Source of the DNA: Rhodococcus sp. KRD197
Lineage (GTDB): Bacteria > Actinomycetota > Actinomycetes > Mycobacteriales > Mycobacteriaceae
Length of the DNA stretch: 64,000 nt
Reading direction: 5' to 3'
NCBI RefSeq assembly: GCF_017168235.1
Contig: NZ_JABFAO010000002.1
Span: 516,488-580,487 of the forward strand
Position 1 is the first letter of the stretch. Every line of letters begins with the position of its first letter. A program made the position numbers and the translations under genes. Below, piece after piece: positions 1 to 10,105 of the stretch. The notes beneath the pieces were generated by a model. That model was given only the letters and a program-made list of their open reading frames with translations, was not told the DNA's origin and ran no database searches.

Positions 1-1
1 C

Positions 2-1894
2 CCCAGCATCGCCCCCAAGGCGCCCGTGCCGGGTACGAGGGCACTGAACTTCAAGCCCTCGCTCAAACGCCTCCTCGGGTTGCTTCGCCCCGAGAAGGTG
101 CTGCTCGGTGTGATTCTGGTGTTCGCCATCGCCAGCGTCGTGCTGACGGTCGCCGCGCCGTCGGTGCTCGGCCACGCCACCAACCTGATCTTCAACGGTG
201 TGGTCGGCGAACAGCTGCCCGCTGGCTTGTCCAAAGACCAAGCGATTGCGGAACTTCGAGCGGACGGCCAGAACACCACCGCCGACATGGTCTCCGGCAT
301 GGATGTCGTTCCGGGCGTCGGTATCGACTTCTCCGCCGTCGGCTGGGTGCTGATCTTCGTGCTGGTGCTGTACGTGGCGTCCTCGCTGCTCGCGTGGGCG
401 CAGGGTTATATGCTCAACATCGCTCTGCAGCGCACCATCCGCAACCTGCGTGCCAGCGTCGAGAAGAAGGTCCACCGACTGCCGCTGAAGTACTTCGATT
501 CCCACACGCGCGGTGAGCTTCTCAGCAAGGTGACCAACGACGTCGACAACGTCTCCACCAGCCTGCAACAGACACTGAGCCAGCTGATCACCGGCGTGCT
601 GACCGTGCTCGGCATCCTCGGTGTGATGATCTGGATCTCGCCGCTGCTGGCGCTGGTCGCGCTGCTGACCGTGCCGGCCTCGTTCGCCGTCACCGCGGTC
701 ATCGCCAAACGTTCGCAGCCGCACTTCGTCGACCAGTGGAAGCACACCGGCAAGCTCAACGGTCAGATCGAGGAAACCTACACCGGGCACGAGCTGGTCA
801 AGGCGTTCGGCCGTCAGGCCGAGGTCGAACGCGAATTCGGCGAGCGCAACGACAAGCTGTTCCAGTCGAGCTTCCGTGCCCAGTTCATCTCCGGGATGAT
901 CATGCCGACCATCATGTTCCTCGGAAACCTGAACTACGTCATCATCGCGGTGGTCGGTGGCCTGCGGGTGGCGTCGGGCACCATCAGTTTGGGTGAGGTG
1001 CAGGCGTTCATCCAGTACTCGCGTCAGTTCACCCAGCCCCTCACCCAGGTCGGTGCGCTGGTCAACCTCGTCCAGTCGGGCGTCGCGTCCGCCGAGCGCA
1101 TCTTCACGTTGCTCGACGCCGAGGACGAGAAGCCCGACCCTGCGGACGCGCGTGTTCCCGCAGTCGACACCGGCCGGGTCTCGTTCGAGAACGTTTCCTT
1201 CCGCTACCACGACGACCAGCCGCTGATCGAGGACCTCTCGCTCGTCGCCGAACCCGGACATCTCGTCGCCATCGTCGGCCCGACCGGTGCCGGAAAGACG
1301 ACGCTGGTCAACCTGATCATGCGGTTCTACGAGATCGACTCCGGCCGTATCACCATCGACGGAGTCGACACCCGCGAGATGACTCGCGACGAGCTGCGCG
1401 AGCGAACCGGCATGGTGTTGCAGGACACCTGGCTCTTCGGCGGCACCATTCGCGACAACATCGCCTACGGCGACCCCAGCGCATCGGAGGAGGAAATTCT
1501 CGAGGCCGCACGGGTCAGCTACGTCGACAAGTTCGTCCACTCCCTGCCGAACGGGTACGACACCCTCATCGACGAGGAGGGCAACAATGTCAGTGCAGGT
1601 GAGAAGCAGCTGATCACCATTGCCCGGGCCTTCCTCGCCAAGCCGCTGATCCTCATCCTGGACGAGGCCACCAGCTCGGTGGACACCCGTACCGAACTGC
1701 TCGTGCAGAAGGCCACCGCGGCCCTGCGCAGCGACAGGACGAGTTTCGTCATCGCGCACCGGCTCTCCACCATTCGCGACGCCGATCTCATCGTCGTCAT
1801 GGAGGACGGCCACATCGTCGAGCAGGGCGACCACGATTCGCTCCTCAGGAAGCGTGGGGCGTACCAGCGGCTGTATTCCTCGCAGTTCAGTTAG
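2..1894 (+). CDS. ABC transporter, fused permease and ATPase (5' partial)
   Basis: Type-I (multidrug/lipid) ABC half-transporter. The frame is open back to the first bases of the window, so the true start lies upstream; the first in-window start codon is GTG at 26. The N-terminal half has the six-helix exporter fold, with an unusually long loop between the first two membrane segments (about bases 200-330). The C-terminal half is the ATPase: Walker A GPTGAGKT at 1277-1300, Walker B LILILDEATSSVD near 1650, and an H-loop histidine in IAHRLST. The signature motif is degenerate (SAGEKQ instead of LSGGQ), as in many half-transporters that pair with a second subunit. The partner would be expected immediately upstream, outside the window. 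The substrate cannot be told from sequence. The stop codon TAG lies inside a palindromic repeat. Confidence 0.92.
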   Translation, partial: PSIAPKAPVPGTRALNFKPSLKRLLGLLRPEKVLLGVILVFAIASVVLTVAAPSVLGHATNLIFNGVVGEQLPAGLSKDQAIAELRADGQNTTADMVSGMDVVPGVGIDFSAVGWVLIFVLVLYVASSLLAWAQGYMLNIALQRTIRNLRASVEKKVHRLPLKYFDSHTRGELLSKVTNDVDNVSTSLQQTLSQLITGVLTVLGILGVMIWISPLLALVALLTVPASFAVTAVIAKRSQPHFVDQWKHTGKLNGQIEETYTGHELVKAFGRQAEVEREFGERNDKLFQSSFRAQFISGMIMPTIMFLGNLNYVIIAVVGGLRVASGTISLGEVQAFIQYSRQFTQPLTQVGALVNLVQSGVASAERIFTLLDAEDEKPDPADARVPAVDTGRVSFENVSFRYHDDQPLIEDLSLVAEPGHLVAIVGPTGAGKTTLVNLIMRFYEIDSGRITIDGVDTREMTRDELRERTGMVLQDTWLFGGTIRDNIAYGDPSASEEEILEAARVSYVDKFVHSLPNGYDTLIDEEGNNVSAGEKQLITIARAFLAKPLILILDEATSSVDTRTELLVQKATAALRSDRTSFVIAHRLSTIRDADLIVVMEDGHIVEQGDHDSLLRKRGAYQRLYSSQFS

Positions 1895-1961
1895 GCGCTC
1901 CGCGCATGTGCGCGGAAATACATGACCTGACACGTATTTCCGCGCACATGTGCGAAGCGCA

Positions 1962-1963
<2 letters not shown>
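1892..1963. repeat. Dispersed long palindrome, family A copy 1
   Basis: Near-perfect inverted repeat of about 70 bp. Its arms read GGCGCTCCGCGCATGTGCGC then GGAAATACAT, answered by CGTATTTCC then GCGCACATGTGCGAAGCGC. Its first bases are the TAG stop codon of the ABC gene. Related copies lie at 14418-14480, 33385-33457 and 63504-63578. It may form a terminator-like hairpin. Here it separates two co-directional genes, while the other three copies separate convergent genes. Confidence 0.85.
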
Positions 1964-3915
<1,952 letters not shown>

Positions 3916-3949
3916 CTGAAAAGGCCCTTCCGCCGGCACGACTGCTTTG

Positions 3950-5458
3950 CTACACGGTAGCGTCCAGGCGCGACGCCGACGTCGACGGTAGGTACTGCGT
4001 CACCGTGTAATCGTCGTAGTCGACCTCGGCGAGCTGGCCGACGTACTGGCTCGCGAAGCCGGGGAACATCGTCGCGTTGAATCCGTCCTCGGTGAGGTAC
4101 CAGCTCGAGCAGCCCGAGTTCCACGTCGTCTTCTGCAGGCGTCGCTGCAGATCGGTGTTGTAGTCGAGTTGACGGTCCGCTCGCACGTCCAACACGGCCT
4201 CGCGGGCGAGTCCGTAGGAGATCGCGTCGACGAGATAGTCGATCTGGGCTTCCATGTACACCAGCGCCGAACTGTGGCCCGGTCCCGAGTTCGGGCCGAA
4301 CGTGAAGTACATGTTCGGGTAGCCCGAGACCGCGATCGACTTGTAGGCCTTGGCGCCTGAGCTCCACTCGTCGGCGAGCACGCGCCCGTCCCGACCGGTG
4401 ACGGGTACCGGCGTACCCGTCTTGGACACATCGAACCCGGTCGCGAAGACGATGACGTCGGCCTGATGCTCGATGCCCTCGACGGTGCGAATTCCCTTCG
4501 GCGCCAACCTGGCGATCGGCCAGGTCACCAACGTGCAGTTGTCCTTCTGCAGGGCGGGGTAGAAGGCGCTCGTCATGAGCAGCCGCTTGCACCCGGCACG
4601 GAAGTCCGGGGTGAGCTGGCGTCGCAGCCAGGGGTCCTTGACCTGGCGTCGGAGATGCATTTTCCCGACGCCTTCGACGACGCGGGTCAGTGGCGAATTC
4701 CAGACCACCCCGAGCGCGACGGACTCGTGTCCCCAGAACCAGGCCTTGCGGGCGAGCGTCTGGGTGGCGGGGAAGCGCCGGTAGATGTCCTTGGTGCGCT
4801 GGCTGGTTGCGAAATTGGTACGCGGCAGAGCCCAACCGGGCGTGCGTTGGAAGACTTTCACCGATTTCGCGACCTTCACGAGCTCGGGCACGATCTGGAC
4901 TCCGGACGCACCGGTGCCGATGACGGCCACCTTCTTGTCGGTGAAGTCGTAGTCGTGATCCCAGCGGGCACTGTGGATCTTGTGACCCTCGTAGGATTCG
5001 ATGCCGCGGATGGACGGGAAGCTCGCGTTGGCGAGCGGGCCGGAGGCCATCACCACCGATCGTGCTCGTACCGGGACCTGGTCGGTGAACGAGAGTTCCC
5101 ACACCTGTTCGGCGTCGATCCAGCTCACACCGGTGACGTTGTGGCCGAGCCGCAGGAATGGACGTACGCCGAAGTCTTCGACCATGCGCTCGATGTACTG
5201 AAGGATTTCGGCGCTGCCGGAGTAGGTGTGCGACCAGTCGGGATTGGGTGCGAAGCTGTAGGAGTAGAGGCGGGACGGGATATCGCATGCCGCGCCGGGG
5301 TAGGTGTTGTCGCGCCAGGTCCCGCCGACGGCCGTTCCGCGCTCGAACACCGCGATGTTGTCGATGCGCTTCTGCTTGAGTCTGATTGCGGTGCCGATCC
5401 CGGCGAAGCCGCCGCCGATGATGGCGACCGAAAGCGGGAGTGGGCCAGTCTTGCTCAT
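3950..5458 (-). CDS. Flavin-dependent monooxygenase, Baeyer-Villiger type
   Basis: 502-aa FAD/NADPH enzyme that would insert one oxygen atom into a ketone or heteroatom substrate. It has an FAD Rossmann motif (GGGFAG, residues 15-20), the Baeyer-Villiger fingerprint variant YEGHKIHSARWD (156-167, consensus FxGxxxHxxxW) and an NADPH Rossmann motif GTGASG (181-186). The YPGAACD and RTPGWALPR segments are typical of the group. The ATG overlaps the stop codon of the upstream ferritin-like gene (ATGA), so the two are translationally coupled. With an SDR, a diiron protein and a MerR regulator in the same operon, a small oxidative pathway is likely. The substrate is unknown. Confidence 0.9.
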   Translation of the reverse strand: MSKTGPLPLSVAIIGGGFAGIGTAIRLKQKRIDNIAVFERGTAVGGTWRDNTYPGAACDIPSRLYSYSFAPNPDWSHTYSGSAEILQYIERMVEDFGVRPFLRLGHNVTGVSWIDAEQVWELSFTDQVPVRARSVVMASGPLANASFPSIRGIESYEGHKIHSARWDHDYDFTDKKVAVIGTGASGVQIVPELVKVAKSVKVFQRTPGWALPRTNFATSQRTKDIYRRFPATQTLARKAWFWGHESVALGVVWNSPLTRVVEGVGKMHLRRQVKDPWLRRQLTPDFRAGCKRLLMTSAFYPALQKDNCTLVTWPIARLAPKGIRTVEGIEHQADVIVFATGFDVSKTGTPVPVTGRDGRVLADEWSSGAKAYKSIAVSGYPNMYFTFGPNSGPGHSSALVYMEAQIDYLVDAISYGLAREAVLDVRADRQLDYNTDLQRRLQKTTWNSGCSSWYLTEDGFNATMFPGFASQYVGQLAEVDYDDYTVTQYLPSTSASRLDATV

Positions 5459-6375
5459 GCGACCGGCTCGTAGGTGAGTTCCTTGGACCAGGTCGGCTGG
5501 GGCCGCAGCATTCGCTTGGGATATTTGGCGGTGATCTTGACGAGGGAGTCGGCGAATTTGTGGTACGGATGTGCCCGGTTGATGACGACCCCGGAGTGCC
5601 AGCTGATGAAGCGGTACATCGGTAGGCGATTCGGGAATTCGCTTCTCTCGCCGACCTTCTTGAATCGACGCATTGCGGTGTAGAGGCGCTCCTCATCGAC
5701 GCCCATGGCCACGATGTTGTCACGCATCTTGTTCAACAGTGGGATGTAGCGCAAGGTCCCGATGATCAGCGACGGATTCATCCAGGCGCCGGCGGTCTCG
5801 ACCAGGATCTTGCGCATCTTGGCATGGCCGAGAAGCTCGATGACCTGGAAATCGACTGCGAGATGGCGAGATTCGTCGGAGTTGATCCTCTTGAATACTT
5901 CCTGACAGACGGGGTCGTCGATCTCGTCGACGATGAACTTCACCAATGCGCCGTCGAGCGCGACCTCGAGCATCGGGATGACGGTGCCGAGGACGGCCAG
6001 CGAGGTCTGGTCGGAGTACTTGTCCAGCCAGTCGATGACGAGTTTGACGTTGACGTTGGGCTGTGGGATCTCGTCGCCGTCGAGCATGCCCCACCGACGC
6101 ATCAGCGCGAGTTCGGCATTGGCGTGCTTCTGCTCCTCGGCATGGAAATAGGTGTAGATCTCCTTGAGCGTGTCGGTCGGAGCCTTCTGTGCCATGGCCG
6201 CGAAGCCGCGCGCACCGACGTTCTCGATCCACATCAGGTCAGCCATGAACGGCTTGAGCTTGGTCCACAATTCATCACTGATGGTCTCGGCGCCCGGTGC
6301 GTCCCAGTCGATATCGGCCAACGCCCACTGCTTGTCCTTGATCTTGACGAGCATGTCGTCGAAATCGAACGCCAT
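5455..6375 (-). CDS. Ferritin-like diiron protein
   Basis: 306 aa. It shows two carboxylate/histidine motifs of a ferritin-like four-helix bundle: FHAEEQKHANAE and, about 90 residues later, NSDESRHLAVDF. This pattern suggests a diiron oxygenase or hydroxylase, but it cannot be assigned to a named subfamily from sequence alone. The start at 6375 gives the usual MAFDFDDML beginning; a longer open frame upstream is the shadow of the neighbouring SDR. It is separated by one base from the SDR stop and overlaps the monooxygenase start by four bases, so it belongs to a tight operon. It may activate oxygen or supply a hydroxylated substrate to the monooxygenase (inference). Confidence 0.8.
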   Translation of the reverse strand: MAFDFDDMLVKIKDKQWALADIDWDAPGAETISDELWTKLKPFMADLMWIENVGARGFAAMAQKAPTDTLKEIYTYFHAEEQKHANAELALMRRWGMLDGDEIPQPNVNVKLVIDWLDKYSDQTSLAVLGTVIPMLEVALDGALVKFIVDEIDDPVCQEVFKRINSDESRHLAVDFQVIELLGHAKMRKILVETAGAWMNPSLIIGTLRYIPLLNKMRDNIVAMGVDEERLYTAMRRFKKVGERSEFPNRLPMYRFISWHSGVVINRAHPYHKFADSLVKITAKYPKRMLRPQPTWSKELTYEPVA

Positions 6376-6376
6376 G

Positions 6377-7213
6377 TCAGACTCCTGCCTTCTCGGTTGA
6401 TTCCTGTGGTGCGAACCGCCCCAGCAGCCCGAGGGTGCGGGTGTAGAGGGCCGGTGCGATGCGTTTGAGACGCCAGATGAGCTTGGCGTCGATCTGCGGG
6501 ACGACATAGAGGCGTCCGCGGTCGTACTTGTTCAAGGTGTCCACGGCGATGCGTTCCGGGCTGAAACCGGTGCTCGCCATGAGCTTTCCAGCCAGCTTTG
6601 TTCCCGTGTCGGTGATCCGGCCGTCGATCGCGACATTGGTCTTGACGAACGTAGGGCACAGCACGGTGACGCGAATGCCGGTGCCGGACAGCTCGGCGGC
6701 CATGGTCTCCGACAGCGACATCACGCCTGCTTTGCCCACGTTGTACGGGCCCATCAGCGGGGCCGCGGCGAATCCTGCGGCGGAGGCGACGTTGATGAAT
6801 CCGCCCTTCCCGGCGGCCCGCATGCCGGGGGTGAAGATCTCGCAGCCGTGGATGACGCCCCACAGGTTGATGCCGAGGGCCCAGTTTCAGTTGTCGAATC
6901 CGATGTCACCGACGGGTGTGCCGCCGATCCCGACTCCGGCGTTGTTGATCACCAGGGTGGGTGCCGCGCCGAAGGTCAGTTCGGCGAAGAGGGCGAGGTC
7001 CTCGACCTGTTCGCGAGAGGCGACGTCGCAGACGACGGGGTGGGCGGTGCCGCCGTTCTCGGCAATGAGTTGGACAGTTTCCTCGGCTCGGGCAAGGGAG
7101 ATGTCCGCGCAGACGACCTCACCTCCGCGCTTGGCCAGTTCGAGTGCGAAGGCGCGGCCGATGCCGCTGCCCGCGCCGGTTACGACGGCGCGAGCGTTGT
7201 GGGACTCAGTCAT
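6377..7213 (-). pseudogene. Short-chain dehydrogenase interrupted by an in-frame TGA
   Basis: The reading frame from ATG 7213 to the stop at 6377 encodes a classical SDR of about 277 aa. It has TGAGSGIG at residues 12-19, NNAG near residue 91 and an ASAAGF...YNVGK active-site block. It is cut by a TGA at 6889-6887, codon 109. Both halves are in the same frame, and the context FDN-stop-NWALGINLWGVIHG fits a Trp codon (TGG) changed to TGA. It would be the first gene of the operon with the diiron protein and the monooxygenase. Either the gene is inactivated, or the base is a sequencing error, or there is some readthrough. The two fragments would be 108 aa and, from an internal start at 6823, 148 aa. 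Confidence 0.8.
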
Positions 7214-7236
7214 GAGATCAGACTCACCCTAACCAT

Positions 7237-7252
7237 GCCATTTGTCAATGGC
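7237..7252. promoter_or_regulatory. Palindrome with a -35-like TTGACA upstream of the SDR operon
   Basis: GCCATT-TGTC-AATGGC is a perfect inverted repeat with 6-bp arms, 24 bp upstream of the SDR start. On the minus strand its centre reads TTGACA, a consensus -35 element. An operator that embeds the -35 fits a MerR- or other repressor-controlled promoter. The MerR gene at the end of the operon is the natural candidate. The regulator assignment is inference. Confidence 0.4.
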
Positions 7253-7303
7253 GCAGTTTTCGACGGCGCCGTAATACGTGTCGGGGACGCGCGCTCGGGC
7301 GAC

Positions 7304-7337
7304 GAAAAAGGGCCCGACCGGCTGTGCGGTCGGGCCC
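7304..7337 (-). terminator. Rho-independent terminator after yhhQ
   Basis: On the minus strand, GGGCCCGACCG, a six-base loop and CGGTCGGGCCC form an 11-bp GC-rich stem followed by TTTTTC. It lies 20 bp after the yhhQ stop codon and isolates the queuosine-transporter operon from the SDR operon. Confidence 0.85.
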
Positions 7338-7356
7338 TGCTCGAAAGAGAAAGTGG

Positions 7357-8097
7357 TTACGCGTTCACGGGCTGCTGGTAGGTGGGCTCACGCTTCTTGA
7401 TGTAGCCGATGACCTGGTAGGTGATGGGAAGCACGAGAATCTCGACGAGGGTCTTCCAGACGAATCCGACGATGACGTAGTTGATGAAGTCGTGCCACGT
7501 CGTGATGCCGATGACGCCCGCGGCAATGGCGCAGAAGATCAGCGTGTCAAAAAACTCGCCGACGATCGTCGACCCGATCAGGCGCGCCCACAGGTGCTTT
7601 TCCTTGGTGCGTTCCTTGATGGCAACGAGGACGAGCGAATTGAGCATCTGCCCGACGAAATAGCCCGCCAGGCCTGCAAGTACGAGGCGTGGCACGACCC
7701 CGACCACCGTTTCGAGGGCTTCCTGATTCTCGTAGAAGCCCGCCACCGGGAGTTCGATGACGATGAAGAAGCACACTGCCGTCAAGATGATCGACCCGAA
7801 GCCGAGATAGATCGCGCGTCGGGTCGCCTTGAAGCCGTAAACCTCACTGAGCACATCGCCGAGGATGTAAGCGAGAGGAAACAGGAAGAAAGCGCCGTCG
7901 GTATTGATCGGCAACACCTGGAACGGGCCGAGGAAGAAACTGGAATCACCGAAGAACGCGACGCCCTTGCTCGCCGTCACATTCGAGATGATGAGGACCG
8001 CCGTGAACAGGGCCACGAGCGTCGGATAGTAACCACGGCTGACGTGGGCGAATCGCGCCACGGCTCCGGGTGCGTCATCGAATTTCTGAGCTGTCAC
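7357..8097 (-). CDS. yhhQ: Queuosine precursor transporter, YhhQ family
   Basis: Integral membrane protein of about 246 aa with six hydrophobic segments. It has the family signatures NVTASKGV, LAYILGDVLSEVYGF with the next residues KATRRAI, AGYFVGQMLNS and GSTIVGEFFDT. YhhQ-family carriers import preQ0, preQ1 or queuine, the substrates of Tgt. The start is uncertain: GTG 8097 has GGA about eight bases upstream, and TTG 8118 would add seven residues. It follows gluQ on the same strand and is closed by a terminator at 7304-7337. With tgt at 1974 it supports queuosine salvage from the environment. Confidence 0.9.
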   Translation of the reverse strand: MTAQKFDDAPGAVARFAHVSRGYYPTLVALFTAVLIISNVTASKGVAFFGDSSFFLGPFQVLPINTDGAFFLFPLAYILGDVLSEVYGFKATRRAIYLGFGSIILTAVCFFIVIELPVAGFYENQEALETVVGVVPRLVLAGLAGYFVGQMLNSLVLVAIKERTKEKHLWARLIGSTIVGEFFDTLIFCAIAAGVIGITTWHDFINYVIVGFVWKTLVEILVLPITYQVIGYIKKREPTYQQPVNA

Positions 8098-8142
8098 TCG
8101 CCAATCCAAGCACGACAAAACCCCAGGAGAGAATCGCGTCCT

Positions 8143-9024
8143 TTATGTCTCGATAATCCACGGGGTGCGGGGAAGTGCGGCGGGATCGAAGCGTCGCAGC
8201 AGCTGCTCAACCGTGACGGGCTCGTCCGGAGCAGCGAGCTCGAGCGACTGAGCCATGATCGAGAGCACGTCCCGAGGCCCCAATCCCAGCGCGGCTTGAT
8301 CCTCGAGCGTGACTGCGCCGTCGCGCTTGGCAAGCCTGTTTCCCTGCGAGTTCAGCGCGAGCGGCACGTGCGCGTAGGTCGGAACCGTGATGCCGAGCAG
8401 CGTGGCCAGATATGCCTGACGCGGCGAGGACGACAACAGGTCGTCGCCGCGCACCACCTGGTCAACCCCCTGATCTCCGTCGTCGACGACGACAGCGAGG
8501 TTGTAGGAGGGCACGCCGTCTACACGGCGGAGCACGACATCGTCGACCTGCCCGTGAAACCTTCCGACCACGACGTCGTCGACGGCGAATTCGGTCACCT
8601 CGGCGCGCAGACGCAGGGCCGGCGGACGGGTCTGCGCTGATTTCTGCGCCTCGGTCAGATTCCGGCAGGTTCCGGGATAAGCCCCGGCCGGAGCGTGCGG
8701 AGCCGACGCCGCCTCGAGAATCTCCCGACGCGTGCAAAAACACTCGTACGTCAGGCCGGCTGCGGTGAGGAACGCGATCGCGTTCTCGTAGAGCGCGGTG
8801 CGCTGCGACTGACGCACCACCGGTCCGTCCCAGTCCAACCCGATTGCCCGCAGGTCCGCGAGTTGCCGGGCCTCGGAGCCCTCGCGGACGCGATCGAGAT
8901 CCTCCATGCGCATCAGGAACCGACGGCCGGACGAACGCGCGAAGAGCCATGCCAGCAGCGCCGTGCGCAGGTTGCCCAGATGCAGGTCACCCGAGGGACT
9001 CGGAGCGAAGCGGCCTGACGTCAC
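8143..9024 (-). CDS. gluQ: Glutamyl-Q tRNA(Asp) synthetase
   Basis: 293 aa, a truncated glutamyl-tRNA synthetase catalytic domain that attaches glutamate to the queuosine at position 34 of tRNA-Asp. The HIGH-type motif is in FAPSPSGDLHLGN near residue 16, and the KMSKS-like motif is LAKRDGA. Zinc ligands are suggested by ECFCTRREI and, later, YPGTC. The anticodon-binding domain of GluRS is absent, as expected for GluQ. GTG 9024 overlaps the LysR stop codon by four bases (GTGA). Tgt, YhhQ and GluQ together make a salvage-plus-glutamylation set for Q-tRNA. Confidence 0.92.
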   Translation of the reverse strand: MTSGRFAPSPSGDLHLGNLRTALLAWLFARSSGRRFLMRMEDLDRVREGSEARQLADLRAIGLDWDGPVVRQSQRTALYENAIAFLTAAGLTYECFCTRREILEAASAPHAPAGAYPGTCRNLTEAQKSAQTRPPALRLRAEVTEFAVDDVVVGRFHGQVDDVVLRRVDGVPSYNLAVVVDDGDQGVDQVVRGDDLLSSSPRQAYLATLLGITVPTYAHVPLALNSQGNRLAKRDGAVTLEDQAALGLGPRDVLSIMAQSLELAAPDEPVTVEQLLRRFDPAALPRTPWIIET

Positions 9025-9989
9025 GACGGTGTCCTTTCCGGGTGGCCGAGTAGCGCGGACTGCTGCGCCGCCGCCGACGACCGAATGGCGTCGACGACGT
9101 GTGCCACCTCGGGTCGTCGTAGCGTCTCCGCTCGCGAGACCAGCCAGTAGTCCAACCGCACGGCCACCTCCTGTGGGAGCAAGCGGATCAGGTCGTCGTG
9201 GCGGTCGGCCATGAAGCAGGGGAGCAGGCCGATCCCGGCTGCCGCGCGGGTCGCCTCGACGTGGACGAAGACATTGGTCGAGGTCACCGATTCACGCATG
9301 AACGGCGCAAAACCGGGTGCGATATCGAGATCGTCCACCTGCAGCATCGAGTCGATGAAGTAGACCAGGGGATGGGCGCGTAGGTCGTCCTTGGATTCCG
9401 GCGTGCCGTTTTCGTCGAGGTAGGTCTGCGAGGCATAGAGGCCGAGGTAGTAGTCGCTGAGCTTGACCGCTTCCGCCCGGTGCACCTGTGGTTCCCCGAC
9501 GACGATCTCGACATCCATTCCCGAGCGCTGCTGCGAGGCTCGTCGCGTGGTGGCGACGATCTCGACGGAAATCCCCGGATGACGACGCCTGACCTGCGCA
9601 ACGGCCGGTGCGATCACGAACGCGCTGAAGCCGTCCGTCGCGGAGACTCGCACGACACCCTCGGCGTCTTCGTTCGGGCCGATCAACGATCGGACCGCCG
9701 CTTCGATGTTCTCGGCTGCGGTCAGCGCGTCTCGGCCGCGTGCGGTCAGTTCCCATCCGCTACCGGACCTGGCCAGGACGCGGCCACCGAGGCTCGTTTC
9801 CAGGGCGGCGATCCGTCGGGAAATGGTGGTGTGGTTGAGCCCGAGAATGTCGGCCGCGGCGTTGTACCTGCCCGTACGGCCGACAGCGAGCAGTATCAGC
9901 AGGTCGTCTGCGCTGGGTAGCCTGCCGGAATCTGCCTGACCGAAAGTCACGTGTGCATTCTTGCAGATCATGGGTGCGTTGTTGGTCAT
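9021..9989 (-). CDS. LysR-family transcriptional regulator
   Basis: About 322 aa from ATG 9989. The N-terminal helix-turn-helix is LLILLAVGRTGRYNAAADIL, then GLNHTTISRRIAALE; a LysR-type substrate-binding domain follows (SATDGFSAFVIAPAVAQVRRRHPGISVEIV). The start is uncertain: ATG 9971 and GTG 9950 are also in frame and none has a clear ribosome site. It is divergent from the MHS transporter and hydroxybutyrate dehydrogenase genes, the classic arrangement for a LysR activator of its neighbours. Its stop overlaps the gluQ start, so gluQ and yhhQ may be co-transcribed with it although the functions look unrelated. Confidence 0.88.
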   Translation of the reverse strand: MTNNAPMICKNAHVTFGQADSGRLPSADDLLILLAVGRTGRYNAAADILGLNHTTISRRIAALETSLGGRVLARSGSGWELTARGRDALTAAENIEAAVRSLIGPNEDAEGVVRVSATDGFSAFVIAPAVAQVRRRHPGISVEIVATTRRASQQRSGMDVEIVVGEPQVHRAEAVKLSDYYLGLYASQTYLDENGTPESKDDLRAHPLVYFIDSMLQVDDLDIAPGFAPFMRESVTSTNVFVHVEATRAAAGIGLLPCFMADRHDDLIRLLPQEVAVRLDYWLVSRAETLRRPEVAHVVDAIRSSAAAQQSALLGHPERTPS

Positions 9990-10003
9990 TGTGGTGCGCA
10001 CTT

Positions 10004-10017
10004 GTATGCATCGATAC
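10004..10017. promoter_or_regulatory. Possible LysR binding site
   Basis: GTAT-N6-ATAC between the divergent LysR and transporter genes is a short dyad of the T-N11-A kind that LysR proteins bind. The arms are only four bases, so it is a weak candidate. Confidence 0.25.
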
Positions 10018-10105
10018 TCGGGCTTATCGCTTTCGATGTGGGCGCGGTCACAATCGCCACGCCTGCGAATCCACATCACTGAAGCCACATCACTGAGGGA
10101 GCAGC

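Noticed and set aside
6887..6889. TGA in the SDR read as selenocysteine
   Set aside because: The position fits Trp in the family, no SECIS-like structure was evident just downstream, and SDRs have no selenium chemistry.
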